Shown: one piece after another, positions 1 to 6,351 of the stretch
Layout of the letters: every line of letters begins with the position of its first letter
Numbering within the stretch: position 1 is the first letter of the stretch
Assembly (NCBI GenBank): GCA_030627725.1
Contig: DAOVSZ010000027.1
Location: forward strand, 1 to 15,194
Length of the DNA: 15,194 nucleotides
Reading direction: 5' to 3'
Origin: Desulfobulbaceae bacterium
GTDB taxonomy: Bacteria > Desulfobacterota > Desulfobulbia > Desulfobulbales > DAOVSZ01
The notes under the pieces: model-generated
What the model was told of the DNA's origin: nothing
The model's input: only the letters and a program-made list of their open reading frames with translations
Database searches by the model: none
Program-made: the position numbers and the translations under genes

Positions 1-124
1 ATAAACTCCAGCAGGCTGGAGATGACACCGCTTCGCTGTTATAGTTGTCCTATGTGAACTAGCCTGATCGTGTGCAGCTGGTGAGCGCAGCGAATGAGCG
101 GATGGGGTGCTGCTGAATAGTTAC
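1..124 (+). mobile_element. Palindromic MITE-like element, truncated by window edge
   Basis: This is the right part of the same element found at 3614-3770, 9540-9692 and 13131-13282. The end GCTGCTGAATAGTTAC (109-124) and the inner stretch CTATGTGAACTAGCCTGATCG match those copies. It differs by two internal insertions, one near 23-39 (ACCGCTTCGCTG) and one near 78-100 (GCAGCGAATGAGCG). These are partly complementary to each other, so the extra bases may extend the same hairpin. The left end lies outside the window or is deleted. The element carries no reading frame of note. Membership in the family is clear; the true left boundary cannot be seen. Confidence 0.75.
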
Positions 125-338
125 GTCAATATTCTGTCACAGAATAGCGTCAAATCAACCTGAAATCAATACGCAAGAGAGATCTCTTCATTATGTTTTG
201 CATACAAACTCCCCTTCCTCCATAGTCACTCCAGAGAAGACAAGAATCCAGTCAAATCAACAGGATACCTGCACTCAAGCCTTCGCAAAAATGACTCAAA
301 AAAGACTGAAACCGAATGGGAATCAAAAACCAAAAAAA
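125..338. other. AT-rich non-coding leader region with one small palindrome
   Basis: This gene-free stretch lies between the partial palindromic element and the sigma-54 promoter. It holds one perfect short palindrome, ATTCTGTCACAGAAT (131-145). No convincing gene is seen: a frame across 198-458 has no family resemblance and overlaps the following gene. The palindrome might be an operator or only a chance hairpin. Confidence 0.35.
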
Positions 339-354
339 TGGCACGCGAATTGCT
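339..354 (+). promoter_or_regulatory. Sigma-54 (-24/-12) promoter
   Basis: TGGCACGCGAATTGCT is a full match to the sigma-54 consensus TGGCACG-N4-TTGCW, with the GG and GC doublets at the required spacing. Transcription would start near 365, leaving a leader of about 55 nt before the ATG at 421. Sigma-54 promoters need an AAA+ enhancer-binding activator; none is encoded in this window. Confidence 0.8.
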
Positions 355-420
355 ATATAAAATTATGTCAGAAAAAAATATTTTTCTCAATCGCGTATTT
401 GATTGAAAAGGAAAAAAAAC

Positions 421-1845
421 ATGCGTGTGCATTCTTTAATGCATGGAAACGCGGTTGATGGGACATCAAAAGAATCCTCACAAGAGACGCCATCAACCTT
501 TTTCCATACCTTCAAGGCAAACATTGAGCACATAAAGGCAACCGGCCGTACCAATGCATCTGTGCAACCAGCGGAAGAGACTGTCCGGCAGACAACTCAA
601 CCGGCACCGATTCTTCTCGGCACAATCTCGCCGAAAACTCCAACCGTCTCAAATATGCTTCACAGTCATCCCGACTTAAAAAACGACTGCTGGCAGATCC
701 TCGCCCTGGAACAGAATAGCCATAAACCTTTCACATCCATGCAGAACGGCACAATGGTCTATTTTGATCGGACAACACAAGAACTGAGCTGGGCAGCCTC
801 CCCTGCCTCTGCTCCCCCACTCGTGTCATCAGTATCACCTCTTGATGGACTCCGCCTGAAAACTGATTACAAAAACACAACGGATGCAAAACAGCCTCTT
901 ATACGTTCAGATCCACGATTGGTTTCGGAATATATCCCTACTCAAAACAAAACAAACAGAGCCGAGGAAACTATTCTCTTAGGCAAAATCTCGGCTGAAA
1001 CCCCAACCATCTCTGATTTGATAACGTCGGACCCGGTTTATAAAAACCATATCTGGCAGATTGTTCACGCAAAACTGAACAGCGACAAACCATTTACGAA
1101 AATTCCTCCAGGAACGGAAGTGTATATCAACAAGAAGGACCTTGAGCTAAGCTGGGAAAAACCGCCATTCATCCCGCAATCAATCCCCTTTATTGCCAAG
1201 ACAGCCAAACAGAGACCGCCCGGATTTAACTCCTATGAAGATGTCTCTGTCTCTACAAGCCTTGCCTCGGCTGTCAAACCATACTACGGAAGACCCTATG
1301 AAGAAATTGATTGTTACGATCTGATTCTCAGGGGGCTTCGTGAAATGGGAGTCCGATACATGGGACACGGCGGCCTCAGGCAACAACTCGTGAACATGGC
1401 AGTTGATAAAGGGCTGCCGCGAAATACCTTTTTTAACGGTGAAGGGATCATCGAGGCATCAGGCGCCCGGACATACTCAAAATCCATTAACTGGGTCAGC
1501 AACGCCAGATCCCAGGCCAGTGAAGCCTATGAGGACTTGCAGCCTCTTCTGGAGAAAGGAAATATTCTCTCTTTTTCACTTCAATCCCGCGGCCATACTG
1601 GAATCGTCTCACAAAAAGACGGTATGTGGACATTTATCAACTCCGGCAAGATGGATAACCCCATCGATTCGCCAGGGGCCTTAAAAAGCGTGGGAGAAGA
1701 GAAACTCAAAGAAGAAGTGTTCAACTGGTTCAAACTGGCAAAAGAGAAAAAGGAATCCCTGCAGATAACGCTCGGACGGCTCCAGGTGGAAAAACTCACA
1801 ACAGCGTTCCATCAAAAGCCGAAGAGAGAGCTACAAATTCTGTAG
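421..1845 (+). CDS. Two LysM-like repeats plus NlpC/P60-type cysteine peptidase domain
   Basis: This is a predicted 474-residue protein. Residues about 64-124 and 185-245 are two homologous repeats with the pattern ILLG.IS..TPT(V/I)S...WQI......KPF......GT.VY....ELSW. They resemble LysM-type glycan-binding modules. The C-terminal part has a Cys in IDCYDLILRG (about C298), a His in GHTGIVS (about H392) and an Asn in TFINSG (about N407). That order fits a papain-like NlpC/P60 or CHAP-type peptidoglycan amidase or endopeptidase. ATG 421 is chosen because AAAAGGA lies just upstream; a TTG at 403 is also in frame. No signal peptide or transmembrane segment is visible, so how it would reach the wall is unknown; export by a flagellar-type route is possible but unproven. 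It stands alone behind a sigma-54 promoter. Cell-wall hydrolase is the best guess; the exact bond cut is unknown. Confidence 0.6.
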   Translation: MRVHSLMHGNAVDGTSKESSQETPSTFFHTFKANIEHIKATGRTNASVQPAEETVRQTTQPAPILLGTISPKTPTVSNMLHSHPDLKNDCWQILALEQNSHKPFTSMQNGTMVYFDRTTQELSWAASPASAPPLVSSVSPLDGLRLKTDYKNTTDAKQPLIRSDPRLVSEYIPTQNKTNRAEETILLGKISAETPTISDLITSDPVYKNHIWQIVHAKLNSDKPFTKIPPGTEVYINKKDLELSWEKPPFIPQSIPFIAKTAKQRPPGFNSYEDVSVSTSLASAVKPYYGRPYEEIDCYDLILRGLREMGVRYMGHGGLRQQLVNMAVDKGLPRNTFFNGEGIIEASGARTYSKSINWVSNARSQASEAYEDLQPLLEKGNILSFSLQSRGHTGIVSQKDGMWTFINSGKMDNPIDSPGALKSVGEEKLKEEVFNWFKLAKEKKESLQITLGRLQVEKLTTAFHQKPKRELQIL

Positions 1846-1910
1846 GGATGACTGCAGTCGGTTTTCTGTTCAACACTATGAAAAGACCAAAGCGCTGCCT
1901 CGTGAAACAC

Positions 1911-1940
1911 AAAAGGCATGAAGAGCGGGGAAGCTCTTCA
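1911..1940 (+). terminator. Hairpin downstream of the peptidase gene (weak terminator)
   Basis: TGAAGAGC (1919-1926) and GCTCTTCA (1933-1940) form a perfect 8-bp stem around a GGGGAA loop, 74 bases after the stop at 1845. The left flank AAAAGGCA has no partner on the right and there is no immediate T tract. It is closely related in sequence to the complete terminator at 3495-3533 and looks like a shortened copy of it. Confidence 0.45.
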
Positions 1941-2086
1941 GGAAAGTCATCACATTGTTGACTTCGGTGACATTCTTTTGTACCCCCCAATGTCTTGTTT
2001 ATAGCTAATTTTTTTAACAACTGTAGCACCATTCTTTTTAATTCCTGACGGTTTATACCTTGCAATTTCAAAGAGAACGTTTTAAA

Positions 2087-3322
2087 ATGGGCGCTATGGA
2101 ACGAATGTATCAAAAGATATTACTAGAGCTTTTGGAGTTGTTTCCCTGTGTTGCCGTGATCGGCGTGCGTCAATGCGGCAAAACAACCCTCCTGCAAGAA
2201 CTGTCTTCACAATGGCAACTTTTTGATCTTGAAAAGAGCAGCGATTTCGAGATCATCTCTAGAGACCCAGACCTCTTTTTTCGACTACACCCAAACCACA
2301 CGGCCATTGATGAAGCACAGCTTCTCCCTGAACTCTTCACAAGTCTCCGTGTCGCCATTGATGCCGACAGAGCGCAACCCGGCAGATTCATTATTACCGG
2401 TTCCAGTTCTCCGGAACTTGTCCGTTCCATTTCCGAAAGTCTCGCAGGGAGAGTGGCAATCCTGGAATTGGCCCCATTCACCTTTGCCGAAACCCAGCAA
2501 CACTTAACTCCCGAAATAGCCAAGCTTATCAGCAACCGTGCAACTATTGAAGATTTCCAGAAATTAAAGATCCCTGCTGCTATCCTCCAAAAACAACACG
2601 AATTCTGGTTTAGAGGAGGATATCCGGAACCATGGATACGCAACAACCCACGCTTTACAAAATTATGGATGCAAAATTATGTTCAGACCTATCTCAACCG
2701 AGATATCCTGAGACTTTTCCCTGGGCTGAATAGACAGAAATTCACTCTTTTTCTCCAGATGCTCAGTAATTTGTCCGGCACAATTATTAATTACTCAGAT
2801 CTTGCCAGGACCCTTGGAGTCTCGCAACCGACAGCAAGAGAGTATTTTCATATAGCCCATGGTACATTCATCTGGCGCCACATTCCACCATATGAAAAAA
2901 ACGCTGCCAAACGGATTGTGAAACATCCCAAAGGATACCTGAGAGACACAGGCATTCTTCATTTTTTCCTTCACGTTACCACCATCAATGACCTTCTGGC
3001 TCATCCCGTAATGGGACGATCCTGGGAAGGAATGGTTATTGAAGAGATTCTGCGGGGACTCAATGCGTTAGGCACTTCTTATGACTATTATCACTATCGT
3101 ACAGGTGGTGGCGCCGAGGTTGATTTGATTCTTGACGGAGAATTCGGTCTGCTCCCCATTGAAATCAAATATGGCCAAAAAGTTTCCTTGCGTGAACTTC
3201 GAGGAATACGAGATTTTATCAAGGAACATAAATGTCAATACGGAATTGTCATAAATAACGATGAGCGCGTGAGCCTCTATGACGAAAAATTACTGGGGAT
3301 ACCTTTTGCATGCTGCCTGTAA
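2087..3322 (+). CDS. AAA_14/DUF4143 family ATPase with PD-(D/E)XK-like C-terminus
   Basis: This is a predicted 411-residue protein of the widespread AAA_14-DUF4143 class. Walker A is GVRQCGKT (about residues 26-33), Walker B is AIDEAQ (about 73-78), and a sensor-like TGSSS follows. The middle has a winged-helix-like stretch (SDLARTLGVSQPTAREYF). The C-terminal DUF4143 part ends in AEVDLIL...PIEIK, where D346, E359 and K361 form a PD-(D/E)XK nuclease-like core. The biological role of this family is not settled; members are often patchily distributed and may belong to toxin-antitoxin or defence-like modules. ATG 2087 is chosen because AAAGAG lies 12 bases upstream; ATG 2096 and TTG 2060 are alternatives. 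It is monocistronic, with no recognisable partner gene. Related repeat and hairpin modules on both sides suggest it was acquired as a cassette. Confidence 0.85.
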   Translation: MGAMERMYQKILLELLELFPCVAVIGVRQCGKTTLLQELSSQWQLFDLEKSSDFEIISRDPDLFFRLHPNHTAIDEAQLLPELFTSLRVAIDADRAQPGRFIITGSSSPELVRSISESLAGRVAILELAPFTFAETQQHLTPEIAKLISNRATIEDFQKLKIPAAILQKQHEFWFRGGYPEPWIRNNPRFTKLWMQNYVQTYLNRDILRLFPGLNRQKFTLFLQMLSNLSGTIINYSDLARTLGVSQPTAREYFHIAHGTFIWRHIPPYEKNAAKRIVKHPKGYLRDTGILHFFLHVTTINDLLAHPVMGRSWEGMVIEEILRGLNALGTSYDYYHYRTGGGAEVDLILDGEFGLLPIEIKYGQKVSLRELRGIRDFIKEHKCQYGIVINNDERVSLYDEKLLGIPFACCL

Positions 3323-3494
3323 AGTGTGCGGAGAAAAAGACGTTATATTGACTTCGTTGACTTTCTCTTATTGAACCACGGGGCAGATAAGCACCCTCAA
3401 GGGCATAAACTCCGACTTCGAGCCCCGGACCCAAAATTCCGCAGCAAGCTGCGGGGTATTATACCCTCCGCTTTCAGCTCTGTCCCTGACGCAC
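3323..3494. other. Spacer with two adjacent hairpins
   Basis: No gene is seen in this stretch. CCGCAGCAAGCTGCGG (3439-3454) is a perfect 7-bp stem with an AA loop, directly followed by GGGTATTATACCC (3454-3466), a second perfect short palindrome. The segment 3348-3370 is a near copy (about 19 of 22 bases) of 1958-1980 on the other side of the ATPase gene. Confidence 0.5.
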
Positions 3495-3533
3495 AAAAGG
3501 CATGAAAAGCGGGGGAAGCTCTTCATGCCTTTT
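3495..3533. terminator. Bidirectional intrinsic terminator
   Basis: AAAAGGCATGAAAAGC and GCTCTTCATGCCTTTT form a 16-bp stem with one mismatch around a GGGGGAA loop. The A-rich left and T-rich right flanks make it work on both strands, which suits its place between the convergent ATPase (+) and cyclase (-) genes. A T-rich run follows at 3541-3553. Confidence 0.8.
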
Positions 3534-3573
3534 CACAGCATTTTGTTTTTTTTAAAAAATTCTGCTCTCTGTT

Positions 3574-3594
3574 TTCTGCCTTCTGCCTTCTGCC
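3574..3594. repeat. Heptamer tandem array (TTCTGCC x3)
   Basis: Three perfect copies of TTCTGCC (GGCAGAA on the minus strand). Read in the direction of the diguanylate cyclase gene, the array starts 8 bases behind the stop that existed before the MITE at 3614-3770 was inserted (TAA at 3604-3602). Confidence 0.8.
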
Positions 3595-3605
3595 TTCAAA
3601 TTTAC

Positions 3606-3613
3606 GCGACACA
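3606..3613. repeat. Target-site duplication, left copy (GCGACACA)
   Basis: Identical to the octamer at 3771-3778 on the other side of the element. The match reaches 12 bases (TTACGCGACACA) because the element happens to end in TTAC as the target did. Confidence 0.85.
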
Positions 3614-3770
3614 ATAACCGTTCACAGAGATAGGCAACCAACTTTCGGTTCTACTCCCATCCTGTAAGCGTTTACAGGTGCCCCAGATGCGCGAAAGAGG
3701 CCTGTGAGCTATACTGGTGCTATGAGAACAGGCCGATGACAAAGCAGATGGGGTGCCTGTGAACGCTTAC
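3614..3770 (+). mobile_element. IS66-type MITE with perfect 8-bp target duplication
   Basis: A 157-bp non-coding element. Its core 3664-3770 is an inverted repeat: GTAAGCGTTTACAGG on the left and, on the other strand, GTAAGCGTTCACAGG from the right, with arms continuing nearly to the centre. An asymmetric 50-bp extension on the left carries a second end-like sequence, ATAACCGTTCACAG. The octamer GCGACACA occurs at 3606-3613 and again at 3771-3778, directly outside the two ends. GTAA ends with 8-bp duplications are typical of the IS66 family. There is no transposase, so movement would need one in trans. The right end lies in the stop codon of the cyclase gene. Confidence 0.85.
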
Positions 3771-4789
3771 GCGACACACACCTTTGAACGGCCGGTGGAC
3801 TTTGCGTGGTACAGGACTTCATCAGCGCGCTGGATCCAATCGTCCTTGGTCATGCCACGCTGCCATTGGACCAACCCGATGCTGACACCAAGCCTGTCGG
3901 TTTCATTCGAACGGATATTCATTTCGTCAACATTGGCGCATACCCTCTCTGCCAGATTCTGGGCTGACTGCAGGTCCGTATCAGGAAGAACGAGAAGGAA
4001 CTCATCCCCGCCCATCCTTACCAAAAGATCGGTGCTGCGAACCGAATCCTGCATGGCCTCAGCCACCTTCTGCAGGACAAGGTCCCCTTCTACATGGCCG
4101 AAGGTATCGTTAATCTGTTTGAATCTGTCCAGGTCCATACTGGCGAGACTGATCGGATGATCATGACGGATTGCTCGGTCAAGCAAGGGGCCTATCATCT
4201 CCTCGAAAACGCGACGGTTTGCAAGACCTGTAAGAGAATCTTTGCTTGCCTGCTCAAAAAGATCTTCGTAATCAAGGGCCCGCCGCAAAGGGCCATGAAG
4301 GACTTCAAGGCCTTCTTCAATTATCCGGCACTCATCAGGGGTAAAATCATTTTCCTCCCGCAGCAGAAGCAGAACGCCCCTGTCCTTGATAAGCCCGGTT
4401 TTCCAATACGTCAGATAATACCCATCCATCAGGGTACTGCGGACAGCTTCTTTGTCCGAGATCTTCTCAAAGAGCTTTTTCGCAACCGACATAACATCCT
4501 GACGCTGCGGGCCATGACAGGAGCAGAACATATGTGTCCGTTCTCTGGATGCGTTATTGTATGCAATCAGGTCATGTCCCGCCTGCGGCATCAGCCAGAC
4601 CGAAAAGGCCTCAATAATTCCAGGAAGATCATTGACGCCGGCAAGTCTTGTGTGCAGTTCATTAATCAGAGATAAACGTTCAGCCTTTCTCCGGCATACG
4701 TCAAGTTCCGCCATCAGGCTGTCCATATGTAAAGGAATCGAGACCTTCCTGCTTTTTTCTGGTGTAGAAAATGTTATTGTATCTTTCAT
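3767..4789 (-). CDS. GGDEF-domain diguanylate cyclase with GAF-like N-terminus
   Basis: This is a predicted 340-residue enzyme that would make cyclic di-GMP from two GTP. The C-terminal domain has the order expected of an active cyclase: DSLTGLANRR, then MDLDRFKQINDTFGH, then the signature RMGGDEF (GGDEF at about 260-264). RSTD five residues before the signature is a canonical inhibitory I-site. The N-terminal 180 residues look like a divergent GAF-type sensor, with cysteines in MFCSCHG (about C89 and C91) that could bind a cofactor or sense redox; that is inference. No membrane segment is seen, so it should be cytoplasmic. ATG 4789 is preferred (GGAG 11 bases upstream); ATG 4837 is in frame. 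A sigma-54 promoter lies upstream. The stop codon TAA is supplied by the end of the MITE at 3614-3770. Confidence 0.92.
   Translation of the reverse strand: MKDTITFSTPEKSRKVSIPLHMDSLMAELDVCRRKAERLSLINELHTRLAGVNDLPGIIEAFSVWLMPQAGHDLIAYNNASRERTHMFCSCHGPQRQDVMSVAKKLFEKISDKEAVRSTLMDGYYLTYWKTGLIKDRGVLLLLREENDFTPDECRIIEEGLEVLHGPLRRALDYEDLFEQASKDSLTGLANRRVFEEMIGPLLDRAIRHDHPISLASMDLDRFKQINDTFGHVEGDLVLQKVAEAMQDSVRSTDLLVRMGGDEFLLVLPDTDLQSAQNLAERVCANVDEMNIRSNETDRLGVSIGLVQWQRGMTKDDWIQRADEVLYHAKSTGRSKVCVA
3771..3778. repeat. Target-site duplication, right copy (GCGACACA)
   Basis: Identical to 3606-3613. This copy lies inside the cyclase reading frame and encodes part of its last residues (CVA). Confidence 0.85.
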
Positions 4790-4858
4790 ACCTTTTTCTT
4801 CTCCTTCTATATGAATAGTCGGAAAAATTGTCCTCATCTTTAATTATGTTGTAATTAA

Positions 4859-4874
4859 TGCAATTTTTTTGCCA
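4859..4874 (-). promoter_or_regulatory. Sigma-54 (-24/-12) promoter for the diguanylate cyclase
   Basis: On the minus strand TGGCA-N6-TTGCA has the exact GG-to-GC spacing of a sigma-54 promoter. Transcription would begin near 4848, giving a leader of about 59 nt to ATG 4789. The alternative ATG 4837 would leave only about 11 nt, so the promoter favours the 4789 start. Confidence 0.65.
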
Positions 4875-5058
4875 TCCGGTCGAACCAAAACAAATTCTTT
4901 CGTTGAACAAAAAAATATTCCCTCCTGAACTGACACAATAACGCTTTGTAAATACAACTATTTTCAAATAACTTATCTCTTTGGCAAAAAAAATAATGTA
5001 CTATAAAAAAATTAATTTATCCTTTTTTAATAAATAAAAAGTTTGGATACAGATTGGG
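4875..5058. other. AT-rich divergent promoter region
   Basis: This is the spacer between the divergent cyclase and dinB genes. A possible sigma-70 promoter for dinB is TTGGCA (4981-4986) with TATAAA (5002-5007), but the 15-base spacer is short. No LexA-like operator is recognised. Nothing else supported is seen here. Confidence 0.3.
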
Positions 5059-5112
5059 ATGAGTGATTTTTTTCCCAGCTTCTTTATCGCGCCAGGACAT
5101 ATCGTCAAAATA

Positions 5113-6312
5113 ATGACTTCTAATACCCCGCAAACGAGAGACCAGAAAATCATTCATCTTGATATGGATGCATTCTATGCCTCGGTTGAGATACTCGATA
5201 ACCCGTCTCTTGCCGGCAAACCTGTTATTGTCGGGGGAAGTTCGAACAGAGGAGTTGTGTCCGCAGCCTCTTACGAAGCCAGGAAGTACGGCGTGCACTC
5301 GGCCATGCCGGTTGTAACGGCAAAAAAACAGTGTCCTAACGGGATATTTCTGCCGGTACGCATGAGCAGGTACAAAGAAATCTCTTCCCGGATCATGGCA
5401 ATTTTCCGCACCTACACCCCCCTGGTGGAGCCGATCTCTCTTGACGAGGCATTCCTGGATGTAACAGATTCCACGAAACTTTTCGGTCCGGCGGAAGAGA
5501 TAGCGAAAGAAATAAAGATGCGGGTGCAAAAAGAGACAGGCCTTACTGTCTCAGCAGGTGTTGCCGCTTCCAAGTTGCTCGCTAAAATCGCCTCAGATCA
5601 GGAAAAACCGGACGGCCTCACCGTTGTCCCACCGGGGCAGGAGCAAAATTTTCTGGCAGCCCTCCCTATCAAGAGACTCTGGGGAGTCGGCAAAGCAACA
5701 AGAAAGTCCCTTTCGCTCATGAACATCAACACCATTGGAGATATCACCAACCTTTCCATGGCGTTGCTGACGAGCGCGTTCGGAAAGCAGGGAGAGCATC
5801 TCTTTCTCGCTTCCCGGGGAATTGACGAGCGTGAGGTCATACCGGAACGGACCATTAAATCGGTCGGTCATGAAGAGACCTTTGCCATTGACCTCGTCAA
5901 AATGAAAAAAATCAAAAAAGAGCTGCTTTTTCTGACAACAAAGGTGGGAAAACGTCTGCGCAATTACGGCATGGCCGGAAAAACCATCACCCTGAAGGTC
6001 AAATACAACGATTTCAAACAGATTACCAGGTCACGGACACTTGCTTCTGCCACAAATGATGACCGGAAGATTTTTCACGAAAGCTGCAGCCTTCTCGAAA
6101 GATCTGAGGCAGGAAAAAGACCAGTACGTCTCCTTGGAATCTCCCTGTCGAACCTCACCGAAGGAACGGAAATGAGACAAATCTCTCTTTTCGAGGAAGA
6201 AAAAACTGGTCGGAAACGCTCTGAACTCTACGAAGCTGTGGATACAATCGGCAACCGATTCGGGCCTGAGGCTATAAAGCCGGGGACATTGATTGAGAAG
6301 AAGGGAGAGTAA
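5113..6312 (+). CDS. dinB: DNA polymerase IV (Y family, translesion synthesis)
   Basis: This is a predicted 399-residue error-prone polymerase that inserts bases opposite damaged template. Catalytic motifs are HLDMDAFYASVE near the start (first metal Asp, with the steric-gate region) and SLDEAFLDV (paired acidic residues). The YEARKYGV stretch and GVAASKLLAKIASDQEKPDG are typical of the family. A helix-hairpin-helix thumb (LPIKRLWGVGKAT) and a little-finger domain follow. Near the C-terminus QISLF is a beta-clamp binding peptide, which recruits the enzyme to the sliding clamp. ATG 5113 puts the conserved motif about 15 residues from the start, as usual; ATG 5059 would add 18 residues of unusual sequence. 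Neither has a strong ribosome-binding site. A G-rich heptamer array begins 2 bases after the stop. Confidence 0.95.
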   Translation: MTSNTPQTRDQKIIHLDMDAFYASVEILDNPSLAGKPVIVGGSSNRGVVSAASYEARKYGVHSAMPVVTAKKQCPNGIFLPVRMSRYKEISSRIMAIFRTYTPLVEPISLDEAFLDVTDSTKLFGPAEEIAKEIKMRVQKETGLTVSAGVAASKLLAKIASDQEKPDGLTVVPPGQEQNFLAALPIKRLWGVGKATRKSLSLMNINTIGDITNLSMALLTSAFGKQGEHLFLASRGIDEREVIPERTIKSVGHEETFAIDLVKMKKIKKELLFLTTKVGKRLRNYGMAGKTITLKVKYNDFKQITRSRTLASATNDDRKIFHESCSLLERSEAGKRPVRLLGISLSNLTEGTEMRQISLFEEEKTGRKRSELYEAVDTIGNRFGPEAIKPGTLIEKKGE

Positions 6313-6313
6313 T

Positions 6314-6351
6314 GGGTTCAGGGGTTAGGGGTCAGGGGTCAGGGGTCAGGG
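6314..6351. repeat. G-rich heptamer array (GGGGTCA type)
   Basis: Six G runs spaced by TTCA, TTA, TCA, TCA and TCA on the plus strand, mostly in register as GGGGTCA heptamers. It begins 2 bases after the dinB stop and overlaps the 3' end of the trpS reading frame. G runs with short loops give G-quadruplex potential on the plus strand. Confidence 0.8.

Noticed and set aside
198..458. Small plus-strand frame ahead of the peptidase gene
   Set aside because: It spans the sigma-54 promoter and the start of the real gene, and its Lys-rich sequence matches no family.
1796..2113. 105-codon minus-strand frame across the spacer before the ATPase gene
   Set aside because: It overlaps both neighbouring genes, has no recognisable domain and no ribosome-binding site; the spacer is better explained by the hairpin module.
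3574..3594. Possible CRISPR-like array
   Set aside because: The units are 7 bases and contiguous with no spacers; this is a simple tandem repeat.
4094..4675. 193-codon plus-strand frame opposite the diguanylate cyclase
   Set aside because: It is a shadow of the GGDEF gene with no conserved motif of its own.
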